Numbered from the stretch's first letter, positions 18,084-26,781 are shown. The stretch: DNA of 64,000 nt from Flagellimonas flava (GCF_900129665.1 NZ_FQWL01000001.1:310001-374000), one strand, 5' to 3'. Numbers and translations are program-made. Notes: generated from the sequence alone by a model not told the origin.

Positions 18084-19351
18084 TTATCCCAAGGTGTGCT
18101 GGCCAGGCCATTTAAGTCCCACACTACCTCACCCTCTCGAATTGTAAGTTCGCACTCCAGTTTTTGAGTGCCTTTCATTTTTTTCTTTCTAGTATCAATA
18201 AAACCAAAATCCCCTTTTCTCAAATTCAGAATGGCTACATCCGCCACAGCTCCTTCTGAGAGATGGCCTAAGTCCTCTCTTTGGATGATTTGAGCCGGTT
18301 GCCAGGTGGAACTGCCGATTACCTCATTTAGCGGCATGTCCATATTCAAGAATTTGGACATGACATTAATTTGGGTTTTCATACCACCGTTCATGCTCCC
18401 GGTATGCAAATCGGTACTGATGGAATTGGGTTTTAACCCCTGTTTCATGGCCGGGATAGCTTGCTCGAATAGAAAACTACCGCCTCCGTGACCCACGTCA
18501 AAGATAATTCCTCGTTCTTGAGCGGTAAAAACGAAATCCCTGACCTTTCCATTTTTGTCCACAATGGGAGTTCTACCATTTACATGGGCATAGGCATGGG
18601 TGAAAATATCCCCAGGTCTCAATTTTTCCAAAAACAAGGTTTTTATGGGCAGTTCAGGATCGCTACCTCCAAAATCAATCATCACAGGTATGCTGGCCAA
18701 TTTACCTGCTTCCACTGCCCGTTCGGTCGGGGTCCAATTATACCCACTATAATGAGCCAGCTTTACACCGACCACAATATCTGGAAATTGCTTTGCCACC
18801 ATGGCAGTCAATCTGGCATCCATGTCTGAAACATCTTGTTCAATGGCGCCACCCTTCATTCCCAAGCCCACAATATTCAAAAAAGCCAATACTCTAGTTT
18901 TGGAACGATCAACAACCTGCTCCTTAAACTTCCTGAAATCTCTCCAACCCGAACTACCCGCATCAGCCACGGTGGTCACCCCACTGCGAAGGGTAAAGCC
19001 GTCTGGAGGAAGCGCTGCAAAACTGTTATTTAAATAACCAAAAGGAACGGTTCCATGGAAGTTATGGGTATGAATATCCAACAAGCCAGGGGTAACGTAA
19101 AGCCCTTGGGCATCAATTACCTTTTTTGCCTGCCTTTGTGGAATTTGCGCATCAACTTTGGCAATCTTGCCTTCTAGAATGGCTACATCCATTATTTGGT
19201 CTACTCCATTTTTTACATCGATTACATGGCCATTCTTAATAAGCAAGTCATAGTCTTGGGCAGTAATAGGGAGCATAGCCAAAAACATAACCATAACTTT
19301 GGCCGCATTTTGAATGCAGGACGGAATCTTGATTTTACTTTTTTTGCACAT
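18080..19351 (-). CDS. Exported amidohydrolase/deacetylase-family metallohydrolase (cog3964-like)
   Basis: Amidohydrolase-superfamily enzyme of 423 residues with an N-terminal hydrophobic export segment (about 16-31, ending ITAQ). The binuclear metal site is visible: H94 and H96 in DIHTHNF, the probable carboxylated K197 in GVKLAHYSG, H252 or H256 in FTHAYAH, H288 in DVGHGGGS and D314 in STDLHTGS. Together with the ISTDLHTGSM pattern this places it in the EF0837/Atu3266-type amidohydrolase/deacetylase group. Characterised members cleave acylated small carboxylates. In other bacteria such genes neighbour DgaE-like PLP lyases, as here. It could provide the PLP enzyme with a de-acylated substrate. 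The stop is coupled to the BASS gene (4-base overlap). Confidence 0.86.
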   Translation of the reverse strand: MCKKSKIKIPSCIQNAAKVMVMFLAMLPITAQDYDLLIKNGHVIDVKNGVDQIMDVAILEGKIAKVDAQIPQRQAKKVIDAQGLYVTPGLLDIHTHNFHGTVPFGYLNNSFAALPPDGFTLRSGVTTVADAGSSGWRDFRKFKEQVVDRSKTRVLAFLNIVGLGMKGGAIEQDVSDMDARLTAMVAKQFPDIVVGVKLAHYSGYNWTPTERAVEAGKLASIPVMIDFGGSDPELPIKTLFLEKLRPGDIFTHAYAHVNGRTPIVDKNGKVRDFVFTAQERGIIFDVGHGGGSFLFEQAIPAMKQGLKPNSISTDLHTGSMNGGMKTQINVMSKFLNMDMPLNEVIGSSTWQPAQIIQREDLGHLSEGAVADVAILNLRKGDFGFIDTRKKKMKGTQKLECELTIREGEVVWDLNGLASTPWDK

Positions 19352-19410
19352 ATCTATATCTTTTTTGGCTCTATCGATATGGGGTTTAAGCCAGGGTTGT
19401 TTCTTTGGTT

Positions 19411-21210
19411 TTATTGTCCGCTTGATGCTTGTATATCATTTCTGATTTTTTTCACTTCCATGGAATCTATGGCACTGGCATTATTCTCAAAGTTGGCACG
19501 GATATATGTTAATACCTCGGCAATTTCCTTATCGGATAAAAAACTATGCTGGGGCATTACACCATTATAGGTTTCACCATGGACCTGAATACTACCTTCC
19601 ATACCTTCCAGCACAATTTTTATGAGTCTTTCCTTATCTCCCATTACCCAATCTGTGTTGGCAATCGGGGGAAATCTTCCTGTTGCCCCACCACCATCTT
19701 TTTGATGACAGGCACTGCAATAGGTGTAATAGGTCTTTTCTCCTCCGGCGATTTCATCTTTCATTAAATTATCGGCGATTCTATCCGGCGTTCGAATGTG
19801 GGTAAACGTTTTTCTTTGCTCCATTTCCGCAAGCTGGTCAAGACCAAACCCATCTTTATCTCCAGTAAAGGTTATCTTCCAAATTTTACCTTTTACGGAG
19901 TCTGAAACATACATGGAACCATCTGGGCCAAAAGCAATTCCCATGGGGCGGAAGTGTGCATCATTGACACTGACAATGGGGTCTACCCCAGCAAAACCAT
20001 CTATAAATACCTCCCAATCTCCCGAAGGCTGACCATTTTCAAACGGTACAAAACCTACGAAATATCCTGATTGCGGATAGGGTGCTCTGTTGGTAGAACC
20101 GTGAAAGGCAATAAAAGCACCATTTTTATAGTGTTCTGGGAACGCATCTCCTTCGTAAAAAACCAAATCGTTTGGAGCCCAATGTCCGGGAAATCCAACA
20201 ATAGGATCATCAAATTGGTCGCACCTTCCAATGATATTGCCATCGCCACCGTATTCGGGGGCCAGCACTTTTTTCTCTTGAATTTGATCATAATAGCAAT
20301 ACGGCCAACCAAAATCAGAACCCTCCGTTACCTTAATAAATTCTTCCGAGGGAAGCAGGGCACTTTGCCAAGGGTCATAAACATTGGGGAATAACCTCAA
20401 AAGATCGTCCCGGCCATGCATCACCACATATAAATTTTGATCATCGGAATTCCAGTCCATTGCGACTACACTCCTGATTCCGGTAGCGTATTTGACCCCA
20501 TCTTTTTGCGTCTGCCCTAATTTATTGGCATCAAATTTCCATATGCCCCCATGGTCCTCCAACTGTGGGCAGGGGTCCAAGCCAGGTGCGCCTGGTGTTC
20601 TTTTGGGATCTTGGCAGGCGTTGGAGGGTGCGCCAAACGGGATATACATATGTCCATCATCATCAAATGCCAAAGGTTTTCCAATATGCTCGTGCTTGCC
20701 ATGGGGATGGTCATCCGTAAAAACGATTTCCATCTCCCCCTCGGGTATCAGGGTTCCTGGTTTTAGCTTGTACCGATACACAACAAGTTCAGAACTAAAG
20801 TAGAGATAGCCATTGTAGATGCGCATGGCAGTGGCATAACTCCATTTTTGACTAGTGCGATACGAGCCGAAGCGTTCAACCGCATCAGCCCTACCATCTC
20901 CATTGGAATCTTGCATGACCGCAATAGAGCCATCGGCGCTTGAGTTCCTAAGTTTTGCATATAGATATCCATCCTCAGAAACCGCCATATGACGTACTTT
21001 TCCCTCTGTGCTATCAACAACTACAACAGCTTCAAAACCATCAGGAAGGAAAAGACCACCATTGGGAGGGCCCTTATCAGTGCTACATTGTACAAAGAAA
21101 AGAGCAAGGCAAGCCCATATGAGCGCTGGATGTACCCTAAATACCAAATTTATATAGGCAATTTCATTGGTAATTGGCTGTTTTGGTTGGTCCTTCATGG
21201 AAATGGTCAA
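19411..21210 (-). CDS. PQQ-type sugar dehydrogenase beta-propeller fused to cytochrome c
   Basis: Protein of 599 residues, probably a periplasm-facing lipoprotein (Cys42 in LFFVQCSTD, after a hydrophobic stretch from about 27). The start at 21210 leaves a long charged leader, so an internal start such as the Met five codons later is possible. Residues about 55-455 form a glucose/sorbosone-dehydrogenase-like propeller (LPDGFEAVVVVDS, then RHMAVSEDG, ATGIRSVVAMDW, RPMGIAFGPDGSMYVSD). A single-heme cytochrome c domain follows with C498-x-x-C501-H502 and a likely Met ligand in GVMPQHS. It would oxidise an alcohol or sugar-like substrate and pass electrons to the respiratory chain. First gene of the operon; 59 bases precede the amidohydrolase. 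Confidence 0.85.
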   Translation of the reverse strand: MTISMKDQPKQPITNEIAYINLVFRVHPALIWACLALFFVQCSTDKGPPNGGLFLPDGFEAVVVVDSTEGKVRHMAVSEDGYLYAKLRNSSADGSIAVMQDSNGDGRADAVERFGSYRTSQKWSYATAMRIYNGYLYFSSELVVYRYKLKPGTLIPEGEMEIVFTDDHPHGKHEHIGKPLAFDDDGHMYIPFGAPSNACQDPKRTPGAPGLDPCPQLEDHGGIWKFDANKLGQTQKDGVKYATGIRSVVAMDWNSDDQNLYVVMHGRDDLLRLFPNVYDPWQSALLPSEEFIKVTEGSDFGWPYCYYDQIQEKKVLAPEYGGDGNIIGRCDQFDDPIVGFPGHWAPNDLVFYEGDAFPEHYKNGAFIAFHGSTNRAPYPQSGYFVGFVPFENGQPSGDWEVFIDGFAGVDPIVSVNDAHFRPMGIAFGPDGSMYVSDSVKGKIWKITFTGDKDGFGLDQLAEMEQRKTFTHIRTPDRIADNLMKDEIAGGEKTYYTYCSACHQKDGGGATGRFPPIANTDWVMGDKERLIKIVLEGMEGSIQVHGETYNGVMPQHSFLSDKEIAEVLTYIRANFENNASAIDSMEVKKIRNDIQASSGQ

Positions 21211-21550
21211 AAATGTGAATCTAGATTTGCGTTTCTCTCGAATATTCGAAAAATTGTTTCAAGTATTCCAAAGTTGATAAGGGAAGAGAAACTTTGTTAC
21301 TATTATGACATTAAAAACCTTAAAATGACATCAAAATCATTTTTATGATTTTCCTAAATAATTGGAAAACTGTCTAACCTAGGTTATAGTATTAAATCTA
21401 TGGTCGAAAAAAGCAAGAAGCAAAAGATTTAGACCAAGGTCATTGTGAGGTATCTGTTCAACCGTAAACCAACTACCATTATTCCATTTAATATGAAGTA
21501 GAAGAGATTTGAAACTTTGGATCGGTATTAAAAGATACTCGAGAAAGGGC
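21211..21550. other. 340-base intergenic region upstream of the PQQ-dehydrogenase operon
   Basis: AT-rich and without a credible gene. It holds two ATGACAT direct repeats (21305-21311 and 21325-21331, period 20 bases), a perfect 20-base palindrome at 21333-21352, and the 16-base element shared with 802-817. It must contain the promoter of the minus-strand operon; no convincing -33/-7 pair could be assigned by eye. Confidence 0.6.
21305..21352 (-). promoter_or_regulatory. Candidate operator: ATGACAT direct repeats plus palindrome
   Basis: ATGACAT occurs twice exactly 20 bases apart (about two helical turns), followed at once by the perfect palindrome AAAATCAT-TTTT-ATGATTTT (21333-21352). The block sits about 100-140 bases before the PQQ-dehydrogenase start. 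Spaced direct repeats are typical of regulators that bind as tandem units; the protein that binds here is unknown. Confidence 0.35.
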
Positions 21551-22279
21551 CTATTCAAAAATCAGTTTTCCGAAAAACTCGGGACGATGGAAGTCTGGTT
21601 TTTTAGTATGGACCGGATTCCAACTTAGGTAATGTTTCTCTGAGGTTGCATCTCCACATTTGTAAAAATTTGCTCTTGAGCTAAGCCCCTTTAACTGGAT
21701 TTGAGGATTATGAGCGAGGCTTTCGGCAGGTATAATAATGGTAATTTCCCATTGGTGCCCACCCTTTTTTTCAGCAAAAGGTTGAGAACCCAGCGAAGAT
21801 TGAACCTGAATTTGTTTGTGGATATCGTCTGGGTTGCTAAACTGTCTTTTTTTCCTTTGCGGTCCGTAAGCCAAGTGTGTTGTCCCTATACAATTGAATT
21901 CGAAATTGTAATAGCTACCATCACCCAAGGGATCAAAGAAAAACTCAACACAACTATCCTTGGAGACATAATCATTGGTTTGTGTCTTTTCGGCAAGAAT
22001 ATTATCCTCCACCACCTCATATTTTAACCAGATGTTATTGTTCCAATGCGCTATCTTAAAAGATACTTTAGGTTGGTAGGAAAAGCGTTCCCAATTGACT
22101 AGGTCTACCGCATGGCTTTCCGTGTTCGTATCCAATAGTTTTGAAACCTGTTGGATATCAGGGTTTCCTTCAAATTTGATTTCTTTTACTATTATGGTTT
22201 TATCCACATGGTTGGTTTTAGGGTTACAGCCTGCAATCAGCAAACAAAGGAAAAAGAGGGTGGACCACTTTTTAAACAT
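21551..22279 (-). CDS. CBM9-like carbohydrate-binding lipoprotein
   Basis: Lipoprotein of 242 residues (lipobox at Cys18, CLLIAGCNPK). The mature part resembles the carbohydrate-binding module family 9-like domain used in sugar-binding proteins: WERFSYQPKVSFKIAHWNNNIWLKY near 65-90, DSCVEFFFDPLGDG near 105-120, and the terminal LSWNPVHTKKPDFHRPEFFGKL. A ligand cannot be predicted. It follows the AraC regulator on the same strand after 52 bases, so they may be co-transcribed, and it precedes the 340-base gap before the PQQ operon. Whether it belongs with the hydroxyproline genes or with the periplasmic operon is unclear. Confidence 0.75.
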   Translation of the reverse strand: MFKKWSTLFFLCLLIAGCNPKTNHVDKTIIVKEIKFEGNPDIQQVSKLLDTNTESHAVDLVNWERFSYQPKVSFKIAHWNNNIWLKYEVVEDNILAEKTQTNDYVSKDSCVEFFFDPLGDGSYYNFEFNCIGTTHLAYGPQRKKRQFSNPDDIHKQIQVQSSLGSQPFAEKKGGHQWEITIIIPAESLAHNPQIQLKGLSSRANFYKCGDATSEKHYLSWNPVHTKKPDFHRPEFFGKLIFE

Positions 22280-22331
22280 GGCAAGGTTGACTAGTTGAGC
22301 ACTAAAGGTACAAATTGTAAGTGGCTATGAA

Positions 22332-23201
22332 CTAGAATTTTGCTCGATATTGGGAGGGTGTGCATCCCTTTATCTGTTTAAACTTTCTGTTGAAGTTGGC
22401 AATATTCTTAAATCCGCAACGCTCCGCAATCATTGAAATGGACAGTTCCGCGCCACTTGAAATAAATTTACTGGCCTGTTCAACCCTGATTTCAATTAAA
22501 AATTGAAAAAAGGTCTTATTGGTCCTTTTTCTAAAATAGCGACAAAAGGCATTTTTGCTCATGTTGGCTACATTAGAGACTTGATCTAAAGTGATAGGTT
22601 CATGAAACTTTTCCATCGCAAACCTGAAAACATCACCCATTCGTTTCCCCTCGTCATCAGAATACATTTTTTTATAGACAAATGAAGAAAGAGGGGCTGT
22701 TTTGGCCTTGGAAATTAGATTTAGAACAAGTAGCAAAGTGGCCATCTGTTCTACCTTATTTTGCTTCGCCAAGGACTTAAAGAGTGGGATGATATGATCC
22801 TTTTTCGACAGGATTTTCATCCCATGCTTGGATTTTTCAAAGAAATCTTGAAGGGAGGAAAGATCTGGAATGTCAAAGAAAGTTTCTCCGAAGGCATCCT
22901 TGTCAAAAAAAAGCGTGTACATCACGGATTGATGTGCCGCCTTGGAGTCACTTTTAAATACATGTGGAAGAAAACCACCAATAACCAAAATATCGTTTTC
23001 CCTGTATTCATTTATAGTATCTCCCACAACTAGGGAACCCAAACCTTTTTCCACAAAACTAATCTGGATTTCTCCATGCTGGTGCAACTGGTTATAAAAG
23101 ACGTGCTCCCGGTCTTCTTGATAGACCAAGGCCTCATTTTTAGGTTTCGGGATTTTAAAAGGGAGGACCTTCAATTTGTTGTTTGGACTTAAATTAATCA
23201 A
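22332..23201 (-). CDS. AraC-family transcriptional regulator (cupin sensor)
   Basis: AraC/XylS-type regulator of 289 residues. A cupin-like sensor domain occupies about 25-110 (HQHGEIQISFVEKG, then DILVIGGFLPHVF). A double helix-turn-helix fills the C-terminus (about 195-289), with ITLDQVSNVANMSKNAFCRYF and SISMIAERCGFKNIANFNRKFK. It is transcribed divergently from the hydroxyproline-type catabolic genes starting at 23311 and is their obvious candidate regulator. The inducer is probably an imino acid or an intermediate of that pathway, by analogy only. Confidence 0.92.
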   Translation of the reverse strand: MINLSPNNKLKVLPFKIPKPKNEALVYQEDREHVFYNQLHQHGEIQISFVEKGLGSLVVGDTINEYRENDILVIGGFLPHVFKSDSKAAHQSVMYTLFFDKDAFGETFFDIPDLSSLQDFFEKSKHGMKILSKKDHIIPLFKSLAKQNKVEQMATLLLVLNLISKAKTAPLSSFVYKKMYSDDEGKRMGDVFRFAMEKFHEPITLDQVSNVANMSKNAFCRYFRKRTNKTFFQFLIEIRVEQASKFISSGAELSISMIAERCGFKNIANFNRKFKQIKGCTPSQYRAKF

Positions 23202-23284
23202 AAAAACAAAATATTAATTACATTTTGGGTAATATAGTATTAGTATAGGTTAATTTTTGGCCCAACGGATTCTGTTGACTCACC

Positions 23285-23292
23285 TAATTTTG
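23285..23292 (+). promoter_or_regulatory. Bacteroidota-type -7 element (TAATTTTG)
   Basis: TAATTTTG matches the TAnnTTTG consensus and lies 18 bases before the ATG at 23311. A TTTG at 23256-23259 is 25 bases upstream, further than the usual spacing, so the -33 element is doubtful. If real, it supports translation starting at 23311 rather than at the in-frame ATG at 23257. Confidence 0.4.
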
Positions 23293-23310
23293 CGTCAAAT
23301 AACTATTATT

Positions 23311-24234
23311 ATGGTACAATGGGAGGGTGTTATGCCCGCAGTTACGACAAAGTTTACAGCTGATGATCAATTGGATTTGGTCATGTTTGAAAAAAACATT
23401 CGCGCTCAATTGGAGGCAGGAGTTCATGGTATTATCTTGGGTGGCACCTTAGGGGAGGCCAGCACCTTAACACGCGAAGAAAAGGAGGTACTGATTAAAA
23501 CCTCTTTGTCCATTGTTGAAGGGCAGGTACCTGTAATCATTAATATTGCAGAACAAAGCACTTCGGATGCTATAGCGGTTGCCCAACATGCAGAAGCGGT
23601 TGGAGCGGAAGGCCTGATGTTGTTACCGCCAATGCGCTATAAGGCTACTGATTTTGAAACTGTGACCTATTTTAAGGCAATTGCCAATAGCACTTCGCTA
23701 CCTATAATGATATATAACAATCCTGTCGACTATAAAATTGAGGTAACTTTGGAGATGTTCGATGCGTTGACCGAATGCGAAAATATTCAGGCGATAAAAG
23801 AATCGACCAGGGATATCACGAATATTATCCGATTGAAAAACCGTTTTGGTGACAGATTCAAAGTGTTCACTGGGGTAGATACCCTTGGTTTGGAAAGCTT
23901 GGTCATTGGGGCAGATGGATGGGTTGCCGGTTTGGTTTGCGCCTATCCGGCGGAAACCGTGGCCATTTATGAATTGGTCAAGGCAGGAAAGATAGAGGAA
24001 GCCATGAAGATTTACAGTTGGTTCATTCCGTTGCTGGAACTTGATATTAGTCCACAATTGGTTCAAAATATTAAATTGGCCGAAGTGGCAACGGGCATAG
24101 GGACGGAACACGTAAGAGCTCCAAGGCTGCCACTTCATGGTGCGGAAAGGGCGAGGGTCATTGGTGTTATTGACAAGGCGATGCAGAATCGTCCAACCTT
24201 GCCAGATTATAAAAATCTTAGAACCATAGCATAA
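23311..24234 (+). CDS. Dihydrodipicolinate-synthase-family lyase, probable Pyr4H2C deaminase
   Basis: Class I aldolase of the DHDPS/NAL family, 307 residues from the ATG at 23311 (an in-frame ATG at 23257 would add 18 residues and bury the -7-like element). The Schiff-base lysine is near residue 163 in QAIKESTRD, the catalytic Tyr near 135 in MIYNNPVDY, and the carboxylate-binding loop is GGTLGEAST. With a hydroxyproline epimerase and an oxoglutarate-semialdehyde-type dehydrogenase downstream, the likely reaction is delta-1-pyrroline-4-hydroxy-2-carboxylate to 2-oxoglutarate semialdehyde plus ammonia. A sugar-acid lyase role is less likely. The stop directly abuts the next ATG (TAA then ATG at 24235). 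Confidence 0.87.
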   Translation: MVQWEGVMPAVTTKFTADDQLDLVMFEKNIRAQLEAGVHGIILGGTLGEASTLTREEKEVLIKTSLSIVEGQVPVIINIAEQSTSDAIAVAQHAEAVGAEGLMLLPPMRYKATDFETVTYFKAIANSTSLPIMIYNNPVDYKIEVTLEMFDALTECENIQAIKESTRDITNIIRLKNRFGDRFKVFTGVDTLGLESLVIGADGWVAGLVCAYPAETVAIYELVKAGKIEEAMKIYSWFIPLLELDISPQLVQNIKLAEVATGIGTEHVRAPRLPLHGAERARVIGVIDKAMQNRPTLPDYKNLRTIA

Positions 24235-25758
24235 ATGATTACAGGAAAGAATTACATTGGGGATAGGCTAAGCTCGCTTGGCAAGGTTATATATAAGACC
24301 ATAAACCCAAAGCTGAATGTTGAAAACCCAACAGATTTCTTTGAAGCTACCTCTGAAGAAATTGGTCAGGCTGTACAATTGGCGTGGGAGGCATTTAGCG
24401 TGTACAGAAGGACACCAGGCTCGCAGCGGGCCTCTTTTTTAAATGCCATTGCCGATGAAATTCTTGCTTTGGACCACGAATTGGTTGATTGTTATACTTC
24501 GGAATCTGGTCTTCCTGAAGGTAGGGCCATTGGAGAGCGGGGAAGGACTGTGGGGCAATTGCGTTCCTTTGCCACCTTGATCTCCAACGAGGACTGGCGG
24601 GAAAATACGTTTGATGCTGCGGAACCGGATAGAAGTCCAATGCCAAAGGCAGATTTACGTAAGACCCTTGTCCCATTGGGTCCGGTGGCCGTTTTTGGCG
24701 CCAGCAACTTCCCCTTGGCCTTTTCAGCTGCGGGAGGTGATACGGCAAGTGCCCTAGCCGTAGGTTGTCCGGTGATAGTAAAGGCTCATCCCATGCACTT
24801 AGGTACTTCAGAGTTGGTATCTGGTGCCATCATCAAGGCCGCCAAAAAGACAGGAATGCCGAATGGGGTGTTTTCGAGTGTTATTGGAGGCAAGGAGGCC
24901 GGTATGTCTTTGGTAAACCATCCTCATGTAAAAGCAGTGGGATTTACGGGTAGCCTAGGTGGAGGTAGAGCTTTGTTTGATTTGGCCGCAAAAAGGAGGG
25001 AACCAATTCCTGTTTTTGCAGAAATGGGGAGTGTCAATCCGGTGATAATTACTCCGAATGCCATTTCAAAGCGGTCTTCGGCAATTTCAGATTCCTACGC
25101 TGCTTCCATTACCTTGGGAGCAGGTCAATTTTGCACAAGCCCTGGTCTATTGTTGACCATAGCGGGTGAAGAAACAGATAATTTTGTGCGGGATTTGGCG
25201 GATAAGACCATTCAGGTTGAAGCGCAGTGTATGTTGCATCCAAATATTAAAAATGGTTTTGAAGCCCATGGCGCAGAGGTAATTGATCAGTCAGGTGTGT
25301 CCATTGTGGCTGCCCATACAGGAGCTCAAGTGAACTATGCCGACCCCAAAATAGCAATGGTTTCCGGCTCCGATTTTTTGGCCAACCCTCAAATGGGACA
25401 AGAGGTTTTTGGTCCTTTTTCTTTGGTCGTTAAGGCTGAGGATGAAGCACAGCTTGTGGAGATAGTCAACAATCTTGAAGGTCAGTTAACAGGAACAATA
25501 ATTGCTGAGGACAATGACGGATTGAATCTTACGACTTTGGTTGATGCCATGGAACAAAAAGTGGGTAGAATTATCTTTAATGGTGTGCCAACAGGCGTAG
25601 AAGTTTGCCCGTCCATGCATCATGGTGGACCGTATCCTGCCTCTACTGATTCCAGGTTCACGGCGGTTGGCGCAGATGCTATTAAAAGGTGGGTGCGACC
25701 AGTGAGTTATCAATCGTTTCCAAAGACATTGTTGCCCAATTCCCTAAAAACAAAATAG
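24235..25758 (+). CDS. Aldehyde dehydrogenase, probable 2-oxoglutarate semialdehyde dehydrogenase
   Basis: NAD(P)-dependent aldehyde dehydrogenase of 507 residues. The catalytic Cys is C300 in LGAGQFCTSPG and the general base is E263 in FAEMGSVNP. The coenzyme-loop motif GFTGSLGGGRALF and FGASNFPLAFS are also seen. The EMGSVNP / GQFCTSPG combination is typical of the ketoglutarate-semialdehyde dehydrogenase type used for hydroxyproline and pentose catabolism. It follows the deaminase with no gap and precedes the epimerase by 15 bases, so the three form one operon. The product, 2-oxoglutarate, would enter the TCA cycle. Confidence 0.9.
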   Translation: MITGKNYIGDRLSSLGKVIYKTINPKLNVENPTDFFEATSEEIGQAVQLAWEAFSVYRRTPGSQRASFLNAIADEILALDHELVDCYTSESGLPEGRAIGERGRTVGQLRSFATLISNEDWRENTFDAAEPDRSPMPKADLRKTLVPLGPVAVFGASNFPLAFSAAGGDTASALAVGCPVIVKAHPMHLGTSELVSGAIIKAAKKTGMPNGVFSSVIGGKEAGMSLVNHPHVKAVGFTGSLGGGRALFDLAAKRREPIPVFAEMGSVNPVIITPNAISKRSSAISDSYAASITLGAGQFCTSPGLLLTIAGEETDNFVRDLADKTIQVEAQCMLHPNIKNGFEAHGAEVIDQSGVSIVAAHTGAQVNYADPKIAMVSGSDFLANPQMGQEVFGPFSLVVKAEDEAQLVEIVNNLEGQLTGTIIAEDNDGLNLTTLVDAMEQKVGRIIFNGVPTGVEVCPSMHHGGPYPASTDSRFTAVGADAIKRWVRPVSYQSFPKTLLPNSLKTK

Positions 25759-25773
25759 TCCTAACATCAGTAA

Positions 25774-26781
25774 ATGGCGAAGAAGACCTTTTTTTGTGTA
25801 GATGCACATACTTGCGGTAACCCTGTTAGAGTTGTTGCGGGCGGTGGACCTACTCTTGTTGGTAGGAACATGAGTGAAAAACGACAGCACTTCCTTAGGG
25901 AATTTGACTGGATTCGAAAAGGTCTTATGTTTGAGCCACGCGGGCACGATATGATGAGTGGAAGTATTTTGTTCCCTCCCCATGACCCGCAAAATGATGT
26001 GGCTATTCTTTTTATTGAAACCTCGGGCTGTTTACCCATGTGCGGGCACGGAACCATTGGTACCGTAACCATTGCTATTGAAGAAGGGTTGGTTTCCCCA
26101 AAAGTACCAGGAAGAATCCGTTTGGAAACCCCCGCCGGATTAGTGGAAATAGAGTATAAGCAAACTGGCAAAAAAGTAGAATGGGTAAGATTGGTCAACG
26201 TTAAGTCCTATCTCGCGGCCGAAAATCTTTCGGTAGAATGTCCGGAACTGGGAGAGGTTTTTTTCGATGTTGCGTACGGAGGTAATTACTACGCCATCGT
26301 GGACCCACAAGCTAATTTTAGTGGAGTACATGATTTTACTGCTAGTAAAATTATCCAGTTTTCGCAGGTGGTTCGAGATCGCATAAATGCGAAATATCCC
26401 AATACTTTTGTGCACCCCGAGAATGAAACAATCAGAGATGTAAGCCACATGCTTTGGACTGGTGATACGCTGGATCCATCATCCTCTGGACGGAATGCTG
26501 TGTTTTACGGTGATAAGGCCATAGATCGTTCCCCATGCGGTACGGGAACATCGGCCAGAATGGCCCAGTTATATACAAAGGGCAAATTGAAAATTGGAGA
26601 GCGGTACATTCATGAAAGCTTTATCGGCAGCAAGTTTATAGGACAAGTTCAGAAGGAAACAACCTTACAGGATAAAAAGGCAATTATCCCGAGTATTCAA
26701 GGCTGGGCACAAGTAACAGGATACAATTACCTAATTATTGATGATGATGACCCTTATGCCCATGGTTTTCAGGTTATTTAG
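25774..26781 (+). CDS. Proline-racemase-family 4-hydroxyproline 2-epimerase
   Basis: Enzyme of 335 residues, the usual family length. Both catalytic cysteines are present: C90 in PMCGHGTIG and C255 in DRSPCGTGTSAR. That argues for a two-base epimerase/racemase and against trans-3-hydroxy-L-proline dehydratase, in which the first Cys is replaced. The preceding deaminase and semialdehyde dehydrogenase favour conversion of trans-4-hydroxy-L-proline to cis-4-hydroxy-D-proline over proline racemisation. The next step needs a D-hydroxyproline oxidase/dehydrogenase, which is not in this operon or anywhere in the window. Hydroxyproline could come from algal wall glycoproteins or collagen-like protein. 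Confidence 0.9.
   Translation: MAKKTFFCVDAHTCGNPVRVVAGGGPTLVGRNMSEKRQHFLREFDWIRKGLMFEPRGHDMMSGSILFPPHDPQNDVAILFIETSGCLPMCGHGTIGTVTIAIEEGLVSPKVPGRIRLETPAGLVEIEYKQTGKKVEWVRLVNVKSYLAAENLSVECPELGEVFFDVAYGGNYYAIVDPQANFSGVHDFTASKIIQFSQVVRDRINAKYPNTFVHPENETIRDVSHMLWTGDTLDPSSSGRNAVFYGDKAIDRSPCGTGTSARMAQLYTKGKLKIGERYIHESFIGSKFIGQVQKETTLQDKKAIIPSIQGWAQVTGYNYLIIDDDDPYAHGFQVI

Noticed and set aside
23257-23310. Upstream ATG of the DHDPS-like gene as the start
   Set aside because: It would add 18 residues unlike the family N-terminus and place a TAATTTTG promoter-like element inside the coding region; ATG at 23311 is preferred.
25774-26781. trans-3-hydroxy-L-proline dehydratase
   Set aside because: The first catalytic residue is Cys (PMCGHG), not the Ser/Thr seen in dehydratases.
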